64,000 nt of DNA from Mycobacterium scrofulaceum (GTDB taxonomy: Bacteria; Actinomycetota; Actinomycetes; Mycobacteriales; Mycobacteriaceae), in NCBI RefSeq assembly GCF_001667885.1, contig NZ_LZJW01000075.1, positions 207,229 through 271,228 of the forward strand, in the 5' to 3' direction. Under the pieces are notes generated by a model that saw only the letters and a program-made list of their open reading frames with translations, made no database searches and was not told where the DNA came from. This document shows, piece by piece, positions 17,499 to 25,740 of the stretch; within the stretch, counting starts at the first letter, position 1; every line of letters starts with the position of its first letter. The translations under genes were made by a program, and so were the position numbers.

Positions 17499-18776
17499 TT
17501 AGTTCGGGATCGGCAACTCGACGCAGATGTGGGTGCCCGCTGGGGCGTCGAGGAAGACGAACGTCCCGCCGGCGGCTTCCACGCGGGCCCGGTGTGACGC
17601 CAATCCGATGTGCCCCTCGCCGAGGCGGCGCGCCACCGTCTGGTCGTCGAACCCGACACCGTCGTCTACCACGTGCAAGACGCACGTTCCGTCGGTGATG
17701 CCGAGCATTACCGAGGCGCTCCGGGCCCGGGAATGCTTCACGATGTTGGACAGCAGCTCGCGCACCACACCGAACACAATCGCGTCGATCGCGGTGCGAA
17801 TCGGGAAGTCGATGTCGGTGGAGATGTCGATGTCGGATCGCTGGGTGGTCAAGGTGGCCAGCTGCTGGACCGCCGCCGCCAACCCGACCTGCTCGAGGAC
17901 GGCTGGGTGCAGCTCGAACGTGGCCTGCCGCAATCGCTCCGACGCCATCTGCAGGCCGGCCAGCGCACGCGCTACCCGATCATCGCCCGGCAGCGCCGCG
18001 TCCAACTCGACCAGCTCTTGGCGCACCGCCAAGATGTCCTGCAGAGGTCCGTCGTGGATGGATTCCGAGATCCGCCGCTGCTCGACGTCGGAAGCGGTCA
18101 TCGTCTGCGCGAGCAGCTCCTCGCGCAATGTGCTGAGCCCGGCCACCGAGCGGGTGTGCCGCTCTTCCACCCGGACCGCGACAAATGCTGTGACACAGAG
18201 GAATCCGTAAAGCAGGAAGCGGAACGTGGCCTCGGTGACGCCGATCGATCCGACCATTTCCGGGTCTTCGAGCACCGCGATCGCGAACCCCACCATCGAG
18301 AAGAGCAGCACCACGGCCGCTCGCCGGGACGAGACGTCGAGCCCGATCAGGATCGGCAGCGCCATCATGATCAGCAGCGGATGCAACCCGTTGGTCGACA
18401 ACACCTGGAAGACGGTCAGCACGACCACATCGATGACCGTGAACGCGAACGGCTCCAGGCGGCCGACGCGGGTCAGCCGTCCCCGGGTGAGCCATCGTCG
18501 GCTCGGCGAGAAGGCCAGCGTCAGAGCGCAGAGCGCCATCGCGCCGTACAACACGATCAGCACGGATTGCTGGGTCCACTCGGACCGGCGGGTGCCACTG
18601 AGCATCGCAGCGACCATCAAGGCCACCACGCCGATGCGGAGGACCGACGCGAGCCGATACGAGCGCAGCTGATGCAGCTTGCGCACCCGATCCAGTTCCG
18701 CGTCACTGGCGAACGCCACGCGAACACAGTACTCATCCGCGCCGGCCGTCTCGGCGCAAAGCGCCCAGGTGTGCAT
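17499..18776 (-). CDS. Sensor histidine kinase, NarL/DesK-type (HisKA_3)
   Basis: 425 residues. The N-terminal half has five or six hydrophobic segments between about 45 and 200, so it is membrane-embedded with no large extracellular domain. The dimerisation box RRISESIHDGPLQ places the phospho-acceptor at His241. The ATPase domain shows the N box ELLSNIVKHSRA, the G1 box VVDDGVGFD and GHIGLAS. It is encoded divergently from its likely partner regulator at 18824, with only 47 bp between. The start may be the ATG at 18776 or GTG at 18719. The signal is unknown; a membrane-buried sensor suggests a lipid, quinone or membrane-state cue. Confidence 0.9.
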   Translation of the reverse strand: MHTWALCAETAGADEYCVRVAFASDAELDRVRKLHQLRSYRLASVLRIGVVALMVAAMLSGTRRSEWTQQSVLIVLYGAMALCALTLAFSPSRRWLTRGRLTRVGRLEPFAFTVIDVVVLTVFQVLSTNGLHPLLIMMALPILIGLDVSSRRAAVVLLFSMVGFAIAVLEDPEMVGSIGVTEATFRFLLYGFLCVTAFVAVRVEERHTRSVAGLSTLREELLAQTMTASDVEQRRISESIHDGPLQDILAVRQELVELDAALPGDDRVARALAGLQMASERLRQATFELHPAVLEQVGLAAAVQQLATLTTQRSDIDISTDIDFPIRTAIDAIVFGVVRELLSNIVKHSRARSASVMLGITDGTCVLHVVDDGVGFDDQTVARRLGEGHIGLASHRARVEAAGGTFVFLDAPAGTHICVELPIPN

Positions 18777-18823
18777 CAGAGTTTCCGCTGGTTGTCGCGC
18801 AGTTGCGGTCTAGACTCATCGCC

Positions 18824-19477
18824 ATGGCCGGCCCAGCAACGCCCGAGAAGGTGCGGGTGGTTGTCGGCGACGATCACCCCCTGTTTCGTGAGGGCGTCGT
18901 TCGGGCGCTGTCGTCGAGCGGTTCGGTCAATGTGGTCGGGGAGGCCGACGACGGCTCGGCCGCACTGGAACTGATCAAAGAGCACCGGCCCGATGTCGCC
19001 CTGCTCGATTTCCGCATGCCCGGCATGGATGGCGGCCAGGTGGCCGCGGCGGTGCGGAGTCAGGAGTTGCCGACCCGCGTGCTGCTGATTTCGGCGCACG
19101 ACGAGCCGGCCATCGTGTACCAGGCGCTGCAGCAGGGCGCCGCCGGGTTCGTGCTCAAGGACTCGACGCGCAGCGAGATCGTCAAGGCGGTGCTCGACTG
19201 CGCGCAGGGCCGCGACGTGGTGGCGCCCGCGCTTGTCGGGGGCCTCACCGCGGAGATCCGTCACCGGGCCCAACCCACTGGACCCGTGCTCAGCGCGCGA
19301 GAGCGCGAGGTGCTCAACCGGATTGCGCGCGGGCAGAGCATCCCCGTGATCGCGTCCGAGCTGTTCGTGGCTCCGTCGACGGTCAAGACGCACGTGCAGC
19401 GCCTGTACGAGAAGCTCGGCGTCAGCGATCGCGCGGCCGCCGTAGCCGAGGCGATGCGGCAAGGCCTGCTCAGCTAG
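18824..19477 (+). CDS. LuxR/NarL-family response regulator
   Basis: 217 residues. The receiver domain has the acidic pair Asp16/Asp17, phospho-acceptor Asp62 in LLDFRMPGMDG and the conserved Lys in VLKDST. The C-terminal LuxR helix-turn-helix spans about 150-210 (LSAREREVLNRIARG, then STVKTHVQRLYEKLGV). ATG at 18824 is chosen over a TTG at 18803. It is divergent from the kinase at 17499-18776, and the shared 47-bp gap allows joint autoregulation. Its 3' end overlaps the convergent E1-alpha-like gene by 8 bp. Confidence 0.93.
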   Translation: MAGPATPEKVRVVVGDDHPLFREGVVRALSSSGSVNVVGEADDGSAALELIKEHRPDVALLDFRMPGMDGGQVAAAVRSQELPTRVLLISAHDEPAIVYQALQQGAAGFVLKDSTRSEIVKAVLDCAQGRDVVAPALVGGLTAEIRHRAQPTGPVLSAREREVLNRIARGQSIPVIASELFVAPSTVKTHVQRLYEKLGVSDRAAAVAEAMRQGLLS

Positions 19478-20381
19478 CGGCCGGCCAGTGACCCGATTCG
19501 CTGACCGCCGGACCCTCGGCCCGCAGGAGCGCGTTCGCGACCGCCGCGGCCTCGCCCACCAGGTGGCGAGCCTGCCGTTCCACCTCGTAGAGGTGCCCGG
19601 CGGCGACGCCGATGTTGGCCAGCTGGCGGCGGGCGTAAACCAGTGGATCGACCCCTGCGGGGTGGTTGGTCCGGTAGGTGACCGCCTCGACCATGCTGGG
19701 GCCGCCGCCGGCGCCGGCTCGCTGCACCGCTTCGTCGACCGAAGCACGCACTGCCGCAACGTTTTTGCCGTCGACCGACGAGACGGGTAACCCATAGCAG
19801 TCGCGCGGCCCGCGGCGCACACCGGACCCGTCGTGGATGCTCTCGATGACGAACACGAGCGGAAGCCGCCACGACACCGCAATCCGCGCGGCCGATTGAA
19901 ACTCGGCGGACTTGGCGGCGTCATCCCCGATGACGCACAGGGTGACTCCGCCCGCGCCGGCCACCTGCTGCCCGTAGGCGTCGCCGATCGCGAACAGAAT
20001 GGACTGCCTGACCGGGTTCGACGTGCCGAAGATCTGCTTCCATTCGGCGGCGAAGAGGCTTTCCTTCGCACCGCCGGCCGCAGCCCGCCGCGGGGCGGTC
20101 ATCCCGGCGATGGCCGGGCCCAACGGCCGGGCGAGGCCGACCTCCTGGGCGTGTTGGAAGTGGCGAATCGCGGTGTTCAAGATGTCGCCCGGCCGAAGCG
20201 CCGCGATGGTGCCGACGGCCACGGCCTCCTGGCCGAAGGCGGCCTCCATGGGCCCGTTGAGCAGGCCGTCGATGCGCCGCTCCTCCAACGCCATGTCAAG
20301 CAGGCGCAGTACCCACATTTGGCGGTACAGCTCCAGCTGCTCTTCAACGCGTGCGGCCGACAGTTCGGGTGTGCGAGCCAT
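19470..20381 (-). CDS. E1-alpha-like thiamin-diphosphate dehydrogenase subunit, orphan and degenerate
   Basis: 303 residues resembling the alpha subunit of pyruvate, acetoin or branched-chain 2-oxoacid dehydrogenases: EERRIDGLLNG, FGQEAVAVG, and a region equivalent to the ThDP motif. That motif is altered. The usual GDG start is GDD, and the closing Asn-Asn is Glu-Ser, so Mg-ThDP binding is doubtful. No beta subunit or E2 gene lies next to it. It may have another role or require an unlinked partner. It converges with the response regulator, overlapping by 8 bp. Confidence 0.8.
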   Translation of the reverse strand: MARTPELSAARVEEQLELYRQMWVLRLLDMALEERRIDGLLNGPMEAAFGQEAVAVGTIAALRPGDILNTAIRHFQHAQEVGLARPLGPAIAGMTAPRRAAAGGAKESLFAAEWKQIFGTSNPVRQSILFAIGDAYGQQVAGAGGVTLCVIGDDAAKSAEFQSAARIAVSWRLPLVFVIESIHDGSGVRRGPRDCYGLPVSSVDGKNVAAVRASVDEAVQRAGAGGGPSMVEAVTYRTNHPAGVDPLVYARRQLANIGVAAGHLYEVERQARHLVGEAAAVANALLRAEGPAVSESGHWPAAS

Positions 20382-20537
20382 GTGCCGGGTCTCCTAACTC
20401 GTCGCGGGATCGTGGCGGCGTCGGCCGGAGCGCTGCGACGGACGGTGGTCCGCTCGGTGGCTGAGGTGACTGCCGTTGTACACAAGATCAACGTAGGGCG
20501 GCTGGGCCGGCCCGAACTCCGCCGATCGGTCCGCAAA

Positions 20538-20569
20538 GGGGATGAATCCCCGTTCCCCCAATCGGGGGA
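20538..20569 (-). terminator. Two tandem hairpins after meaB
   Basis: Two short GC-rich stems lie side by side: GGGGAT-GA-ATCCCC at 20538-20551 and TCCCCC-AATC-GGGGGA at 20554-20569. On the minus strand they follow the meaB stop by about 12 bp, and the second is followed by TTT. They are placed to end the thiolase-meaB transcript before the E1-alpha-like gene. The rest of 20382-20581 shows no gene. Confidence 0.5.
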
Positions 20570-20581
20570 CAGCGCGGCGGC

Positions 20582-21460
20582 TTAGGCCTGCTCGCGCGGG
20601 GTCGGGGAGAGCAGCTGCTCGGCCGCCGAATAGGGGTCCTGGTCGCCGTCGACGACCGTCTCGGCGAGCCGGTCGAGGTCCGGCCGGCTCCGCAGTCGAG
20701 TCTGCGCCAGCGACAAGATCTGGGCACGGGCGCGGGCCAGTCGGCGGGAGCGACTGTCGGCGCGGTGGTGATCCTCGATGGCGGCCATCAACTCCGCGAT
20801 GCCCTCGCCGCGCGCGGCGACGAGGCTGACGATGGGTGCGTCGGTCTCGGCCCGCAAGTCCCGCACGGTCTGTTCGGCGCCGTCACGGTCGGCCTTGTTG
20901 ACGGCCACGATGTCGGCGACTTCGAGCACCCCCGCCTTGGCCGCCTGAACCGCGTCGCCGGCACCGGGATTGAGGATGACGACGGTGGGGTCGGCGACCG
21001 CGGCGATCTCGATTTCCGACTGTCCCACGCCGACGGTCTCCAGCAGGACTACGTGGTAGCCGATCGCTCCCAGCAGCCGGATGGCCGCGGGGATGGCGGC
21101 GGCCAACCCCCCGAGGTGGCCACGGGTCGCCACCGACCTGATCAGCACGTCGGAGTCGTTGATGTGCTCCGCCATTCGTATCCGATCGCCCAGCAGTGCG
21201 CCACCGCTGAACGGCGACGACGGGTCCACGGCCAGCACCGCCACCCGGAATCCCCGCTCCCGGTAGGCGCCGACCAGGGCGGCGATCGTCGTGGACTTGC
21301 CCGCGCCCGGCGGCCCGGTGATCCCGATGACATTTACCGATGACGGTTCGAGGCCGGCCAGCACCTCGTCACGGCGTTCGCCCTCGACCAGGGAAAGGAG
21401 CCGACCGGCCGCGCGCGGAGATCCGTTGCGCGCGCCGGCAATCAGGTCGGCGATCTCCAT
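20582..21460 (-). CDS. meaB: Methylmalonyl-CoA mutase-associated GTPase MeaB (ArgK family)
   Basis: A 292-residue G3E-type P-loop GTPase. The Walker A is GPPGAGKST near 48-56, then VDPSSPFSGGALLGDR, ETVGVGQSE and the guanine-specificity motif NKAD. MeaB protects and reloads B12-dependent acyl-CoA mutases. Its start ATG directly follows the thiolase stop (TAAATG), so translation is coupled. It is not beside a mutase gene here, but a split B12 mutase lies in the same window at 35.1-37.1 kb, which it could serve. The genome's housekeeping mutase would be an alternative client. Confidence 0.92.
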   Translation of the reverse strand: MEIADLIAGARNGSPRAAGRLLSLVEGERRDEVLAGLEPSSVNVIGITGPPGAGKSTTIAALVGAYRERGFRVAVLAVDPSSPFSGGALLGDRIRMAEHINDSDVLIRSVATRGHLGGLAAAIPAAIRLLGAIGYHVVLLETVGVGQSEIEIAAVADPTVVILNPGAGDAVQAAKAGVLEVADIVAVNKADRDGAEQTVRDLRAETDAPIVSLVAARGEGIAELMAAIEDHHRADSRSRRLARARAQILSLAQTRLRSRPDLDRLAETVVDGDQDPYSAAEQLLSPTPREQA

Positions 21461-22600
21461 TTACGGGGCGGGGACCTCGATGACGGTGGCGGACCCCATG
21501 CCGCCGCCCGCGCACATGGCGGCGACGCCGATTCCGCCACCCCGGCGACGCAATTCGTAGACCAGCGTGACCAGCATCCGCGCGCCCGTCGCCGCCACCG
21601 GGTGACCGAGCGAGCATCCGCTGCCGCTGACGTTGACCGTGTCGGGGTCGAGATCGAGCAGCTTGACGGTGGCCACGCACATCGCGGCGAACGCCTCATT
21701 GATCTCGAACAGATCCACATCCGAGACCGAAAGGCCTGCGCGGCCAAGCGCTTTCGGGATCGCATCCACCGGCGCCAACCCGGTGATCGCCGGGTCTACC
21801 CCGACGGACGCCCAGGACCGCACCGTGGCCAGCGCCGGCAGGCCGAGCTCATCGCTCGCGATGGTCAGCACGGCCGCACCGTCGTTGGCGCCGCACGCGT
21901 TGCCGGCCGTGATGGAGAACCCCTCGATCTCCGGGTGCAGCGGCTTGAGGGCCGCCAGCTTCTCCATGGTGGTGTCGCGGCGCGGGTGCTCGTCGACCTC
22001 GAACAGCCCGTGGGGTGTCTCGATCGGGACGATCTCCTCTTTGAAGCGACCCTCGTCGATCGCGGCGATGGCGTTGCGATGCGACCGCAGCGCCCACGCG
22101 TCCATCTCCTCGCGACTCACACCGGCCTTGACCGCGGCGTTCCAGCCGACGGTGATCGACATGTCCATGTTCGGCGCCTCGGGACGGTCCGGGTGCGTCG
22201 GCGGGAACCAATCGACCCATTCGCCGTCCACCTGCATCCGCGACCGCGGGGAGGTCGAGGCGGAGTTCACGCCGCCGGCGATGACGAGCTGATCCATCCC
22301 CGCACGCACGCTGGCCGCCGCACCTTGCACCGCCGCCTGCCCGGCCGCGCAATGCCGGTTGTTGGCCAGGCCCGGAACGTGGGTCAGGCCCGCCGTGATG
22401 GCCGCGTGACGGGCGACAACGCCGCCGCCGTAGAGCCCTTCCCCCAGGATCACGTCGTCGACGCGCGCGGGGTCCAGATCCTTCGCCGCCTCGGAGACGA
22501 CGTGGTGGGCGAGGTCGAAGGCGCTGGTGTCGCGCAGGGTGCCCTTTCGGGCAGTGCCAATGGGTGTCCGCAGGGCGGACACGATGACGGCTTCAGGCAC
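21461..22600 (-). CDS. Acetyl-CoA acyltransferase (thiolase)
   Basis: 379 residues from a GTG at 22600, chosen because GGAG lies six bases upstream; the frame extends to 22651 but that part has no family match. The nucleophile Cys84 is in NRHCAAGQ, the catalytic His in GHPVAATG and the second Cys in MCAGGGMG, so the enzyme is complete. It should cleave 3-ketoacyl-CoA to release acetyl- or propionyl-CoA. It leads a thiolase-meaB operon and is divergent from the hydrolase at 22792, with a palindromic operator-like site between. Confidence 0.93.
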   Translation of the reverse strand: MPEAVIVSALRTPIGTARKGTLRDTSAFDLAHHVVSEAAKDLDPARVDDVILGEGLYGGGVVARHAAITAGLTHVPGLANNRHCAAGQAAVQGAAASVRAGMDQLVIAGGVNSASTSPRSRMQVDGEWVDWFPPTHPDRPEAPNMDMSITVGWNAAVKAGVSREEMDAWALRSHRNAIAAIDEGRFKEEIVPIETPHGLFEVDEHPRRDTTMEKLAALKPLHPEIEGFSITAGNACGANDGAAVLTIASDELGLPALATVRSWASVGVDPAITGLAPVDAIPKALGRAGLSVSDVDLFEINEAFAAMCVATVKLLDLDPDTVNVSGSGCSLGHPVAATGARMLVTLVYELRRRGGGIGVAAMCAGGGMGSATVIEVPAP

Positions 22601-22655
22601 GGGTTTCTCCAGTTCGGCGAGCGCGTCGCGAGTGCCCGAGAGCCCCCGCAAGAGT

Positions 22656-22670
22656 ATGAGAACACTATTC
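22656..22670. promoter_or_regulatory. Palindrome GAGAACA-C-TATTCTC, putative operator
   Basis: A 15-bp near-perfect inverted repeat lies in the divergent region between the thiolase (22600) and the hydrolase (22792). A matching site, GAGAATA-G-TATTCTC, lies at 28085-28099 between the acyl-CoA synthetase and ferredoxin genes. The form resembles operators of TetR-type lipid regulators in mycobacteria. Two sites in two divergent promoters of one acyl-CoA region suggest a shared regulator. Confidence 0.5.
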
Positions 22671-22791
22671 TCTCATTGCGAGAGTCAGCGTTGCAAGGAG
22701 CGATCGGCTCGCGAGGGGACGCACAATCGCTTACACCGGCATCGAAAGGTGCGACTCTGCTCGGCTCGCCAACCAGGAGGCATCGTCGGCA

Positions 22792-23661
22792 ATGGACGGA
22801 ATGATCGCGGTTCCCGGCGGCAACGTGTGGTTCAACCGGGTCGGTGGCGGACCGGGTCTTCCGCTGCTCGTCGTGCACGGCGGGCCCGGATTACCCCACA
22901 CCTATCTGCGCGCCCTGGAACGGTTGGCCGACGAGCGCGAAGTCGTTTACTGGGATCAGCTCGGGTGCGGCAATTCCGAGCGACCGTCGAATCGCGAGTT
23001 ATGGACCATGCCACGGTCGGTGGCCGAGATGGACGCGGTTGTAAATGGGCTCGGACTCAACCGATTTCACGTCTTCGGCAACTCGTGGGGTGCGATGATG
23101 GCGCAGCAGTACGCGCTCGACGTGCCCTCGCAGGCCGTCAGTCTCACCCTCTCGAACAGCATCGCCTCCATCCCGCAGTTCACACAGATGGTGGCCCGGT
23201 TGAAGGCCGAGCTCGATCCGGCGATCCAGTCCGCGATCGACCGCCACGAAGCCGCCGGAACGACGTACACGGCGGAATATCAGGACGCCGTCCGCACCTG
23301 GAACGAAACCTATCTTTGCCGCGTACGCCCCTGGCCCCCAGAGCTTTCAGAGGCCTTCGCCAACATGGGAACCGACATCTTCGAGACGATGTTCGGGCCG
23401 AGTGACTTCCACATCGTCGGGACGATCCGCGAGTGGGACGTGTTCGACCGATTGCCGGAGATCACTCTGCCCACCCTCGTTCTTGCCGGCAGGTTCGACG
23501 AATGCGTGCCCGAACACATGTGGGAAATGCACCAACGCATCGCCGGCTCGCGCTTCGAGCTGTTCGAGTCGAGCGCCCACATGCCCTTCATCGAGGAGCC
23601 GGCCAAGTTCGACCGGGTGATGCGCGACTTTCTGCGCCAACACGATTCGCCGCGAGCGTAG
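22792..23661 (+). CDS. Alpha/beta hydrolase, proline-iminopeptidase-like (S33 family)
   Basis: 289 residues with the S33 hallmarks: HGGPG at about 30-34, WDQLGCGNSERP, nucleophile Ser in GNSWGA, acid in AGRFDECVPE and His in SSAHMPFIEEP. Such enzymes remove N-terminal proline or hydrolyse small amides and esters. The ATG at 22792 has AGGAGG 11 bases ahead, and ATG at 22801 is possible. It is divergent from the thiolase gene across a putative operator, so it may act in the same acyl-CoA or amide catabolic response. It ends at a long hairpin shared with the convergent hydratase gene. Confidence 0.88.
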   Translation: MDGMIAVPGGNVWFNRVGGGPGLPLLVVHGGPGLPHTYLRALERLADEREVVYWDQLGCGNSERPSNRELWTMPRSVAEMDAVVNGLGLNRFHVFGNSWGAMMAQQYALDVPSQAVSLTLSNSIASIPQFTQMVARLKAELDPAIQSAIDRHEAAGTTYTAEYQDAVRTWNETYLCRVRPWPPELSEAFANMGTDIFETMFGPSDFHIVGTIREWDVFDRLPEITLPTLVLAGRFDECVPEHMWEMHQRIAGSRFELFESSAHMPFIEEPAKFDRVMRDFLRQHDSPRA

Positions 23662-23708
23662 CCGCACTGCGAGAACCGGCGTGAAATAGCGCAGTGCGGT
23701 TACGCTCG
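23653..23708. terminator. Long hairpin between convergent genes
   Basis: Arms 23653-23671 and 23690-23708 pair over 19 positions with a single mismatch (core CCGCACTGCG / CGCAGTGCGG), leaving an 18-base loop. The stem begins inside the last codons of the hydrolase gene and ends just before the hydratase stop on the other strand, so it can serve as a terminator in both directions. No U-run follows, which is common in mycobacteria. Confidence 0.6.
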
Positions 23709-23714
23709 TGGGCT

Positions 23715-24482
23715 TCAGTTCTTGCCCGCCGCCAGCTTGGTGACGATCGACCGGAAGTCCTCGGTGGTGAACGACTGCTGCTCGGCCGAGAGGGCATAGT
23801 CCAAGCTCGCCAAGACCGCACGCTCCAGATGGATGTTGAGCACCCGCTTGGTGCTTTCGACCGCCTGCTGAGGCAGCTCCAAAATCTTTTTGGCGCAAGC
23901 GGTTGCGTCCGCGACCGGGTCGGCCGACACGTGATTGGCCAGGCCCAACTCGACAGCCCGCCGCGCACTGATGCGGGTTCCCGTCAACGCGAACTCCTTG
24001 GCCAGCAGCAGGCTGATGTGCAGCGGCCAGGTCAGCGGACCACCGTCGGCGGCCACCAACCCCACCTGCACATGCGGATCCGCGAGGTAGGCCTCTTCGG
24101 CGATGTAGACGATGTCGCTCAGGGCCACCAGGCTGCAGCCGAGCCCCACGGCCGGCCCATTCACCGCCGCCACCACCGGAATCCGGCACCGCGCCATGCC
24201 CAAGACGATCTCGCGCCCGTCCCGAATCGTCTTGGCCCGCAGATCGGCATCGGTCGACAGCTCCTTGAGGTAGGAGAAATCCCCGCCCGCCGAGAACGCC
24301 CTGCCGGCCCCGGTGATAACCGCGGCGCGGGCGGTGGGGTCATCGGTGAGTCGCTGCCACAGTCGTGCGAGCCCGACGTGCAGATCGTCGTTGACCGAGT
24401 TGAGCGATTCCGGCCGGTTCAATGTGATGATCCGCAGCGGTCCGTCGGCTTGGACGTCGATTTCGGCAGGCATGTCGTACAC
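23715..24482 (-). CDS. Enoyl-CoA hydratase/isomerase family protein
   Basis: 255 residues of crotonase fold: GAGRAFSAGGDF at about 57-68 gives the first oxyanion-hole NH, and NGPAVGLGCSL near 107-117 the second. Of the two catalytic Glu of classical hydratases, the second (in LLAKEFALTG) is kept but the first is His (ADPHVQVG), so it may be an isomerase, hydrolase or specialised hydratase. GTG at 24482 is the start because AAGGAG lies six bases ahead; the ATG three codons later is too far. That ribosome binding site is part of the 56-bp repeat at 24488-24653. Confidence 0.9.
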   Translation of the reverse strand: MYDMPAEIDVQADGPLRIITLNRPESLNSVNDDLHVGLARLWQRLTDDPTARAAVITGAGRAFSAGGDFSYLKELSTDADLRAKTIRDGREIVLGMARCRIPVVAAVNGPAVGLGCSLVALSDIVYIAEEAYLADPHVQVGLVAADGGPLTWPLHISLLLAKEFALTGTRISARRAVELGLANHVSADPVADATACAKKILELPQQAVESTKRVLNIHLERAVLASLDYALSAEQQSFTTEDFRSIVTKLAAGKN

Positions 24483-24487
24483 GTCAG

Positions 24488-24653
24488 ACTCCTTCTATAT
24501 GGTCGTGACCCGCTTCACCCGGGCTCCGCCCGCGCTCGCGATCACTCCTTCTATATGGTCGTGACCCGCTTCACCCGGGCTCCGCCCGCGCTCGCGATCA
24601 CTCCTTCTCCGGTCGTGACCCGCTTCACCCGGGCTCCGCCCGCGCTTGCGATC
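24488..24653. repeat. Three tandem copies of a 56-bp element (56, 56, 54 bp)
   Basis: Copies begin at 24488, 24544 and 24600. The first two are identical; the third has TATA changed to CC and one C to T. Read on the minus strand, each unit runs from a GTGATCGC to an AGAAGGAG, so each carries a Shine-Dalgarno sequence, and the last one in reading order serves the hydratase start. The array fills the gap between the acyl-CoA dehydrogenase stop and the hydratase start. The layout recalls mycobacterial interspersed repetitive units placed between operon genes. Confidence 0.9.
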
Positions 24654-24654
24654 A

Positions 24655-25740
24655 CTAGGACAATCCCAAGATGCGTGAAGCGATGATGTTCTTTTGTATC
24701 TGTGATGTCCCGCCCATCACACTCTGCGCGCGGCTGTACAGGTAGGCGCTGAGCAGGTCCGGATCGCGGGTCCCGGTTACCGCCAGTGCGGCGTGTCCGA
24801 CGGATTGCTCGACCCAGGTCATCAGCAGCTTGTCGAGCGATCCTTCGGGCCCGTGCGAGACGCCGTCGAGCTGTTCAGACAGCCGCCGCCGGACGTGATG
24901 CGTCAGCATCTCCGACTGGACCGCTGCCCAGGCCAGCTCCTCGCACACCGGCCCATCGGTGCGCGCGTACAGGCTTCGCACGAGTTTGCCGTACCGGGCG
25001 GCGTAGCCGAGGGTGGACGGTTCGCGCTCATGGCCGACGACGGTCATGGCCACCGCCCAGCCGTCACCCGGGGCACCGACCATCCGGTCGGCAGGAATCT
25101 TCGCGTCGTCGAAGAACACCTGGCCGAACTCGTTGGTCACACCGTTGATCATGCGCAGCGGGCGCTGTTGCACGCCAGGCTGTTTCATTTCCAGCACGAA
25201 CGCCGACAGGCCACGGTGGCGTTTGGCGTCCGGGTCGGTGCGCGCCAGCAACAGGCACCAGTCCGCGACGTCGGAATAGCTGGTCCATATCTTGTGCCCG
25301 TTCACCACGTAGGTGTCACCCTCGAGGCGGGCGGTGGTGGTCAACGAGGCCAGGTCCGAGCCGGCGCCCGGCTCGCTGAAGCCCTGGCACCATCGCTCGG
25401 TGCCGTCGATGATGCCGGGCAGAAAGCGTTGACGCACTGCGTCATTGGCGTGCCGACCGATTCCGTAGATCAGGTAGCCGACGCTGGGCCGCGGCGGTGC
25501 GCCGGCTCGGGCGAGTTCCTCGTCGACGATGACGTCATAGACGGGCGGCAGCTCCCGGCCGCCGTACTCGCGGGGGAACGACAGCCCGAAGAATCCCTCC
25601 CGATACAGGGCCTGGTGCCACTCGGCCTGCCGGGCCCAGTATTCGTCGCCCGCCCCAGAAAACTCTTTCGCGTGCACGGAAAGCCAGGTCCGAAGTCGCT
25701 CGCGGAAGGCGGCTTCATCTGGTGAGTCACGAAAGTCCAA
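24655..25740 (-). CDS. Acyl-CoA dehydrogenase (FadE), subunit A
   Basis: 361 residues. The family motifs are GFSEPGAGSDLA, the HKIWTSYSDVADW segment, and the C-terminal MGGTSQIQKNIIA. The Glu that is the base in medium-chain enzymes (YEGTSQ) is Gly here, so another residue such as the Glu pair in GHERE must serve, as in isovaleryl-type and steroid-side-chain enzymes. TTG at 25740 starts it, with AGGAG seven bases ahead, overlapping the partner FadE by 14 nt. Such overlapping pairs in mycobacteria form heterotetramers that desaturate steroid or branched acyl-CoAs. Confidence 0.92.
   Translation of the reverse strand: MDFRDSPDEAAFRERLRTWLSVHAKEFSGAGDEYWARQAEWHQALYREGFFGLSFPREYGGRELPPVYDVIVDEELARAGAPPRPSVGYLIYGIGRHANDAVRQRFLPGIIDGTERWCQGFSEPGAGSDLASLTTTARLEGDTYVVNGHKIWTSYSDVADWCLLLARTDPDAKRHRGLSAFVLEMKQPGVQQRPLRMINGVTNEFGQVFFDDAKIPADRMVGAPGDGWAVAMTVVGHEREPSTLGYAARYGKLVRSLYARTDGPVCEELAWAAVQSEMLTHHVRRRLSEQLDGVSHGPEGSLDKLLMTWVEQSVGHAALAVTGTRDPDLLSAYLYSRAQSVMGGTSQIQKNIIASRILGLS

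Noticed and set aside
19470..22600. 2-oxoacid dehydrogenase complex operon
   Set aside because: Only an E1-alpha-like gene is present; beta subunit, E2 and E3 are absent.
24488..24653. CRISPR array
   Set aside because: Repeats are contiguous with no spacers, and no cas gene is present.
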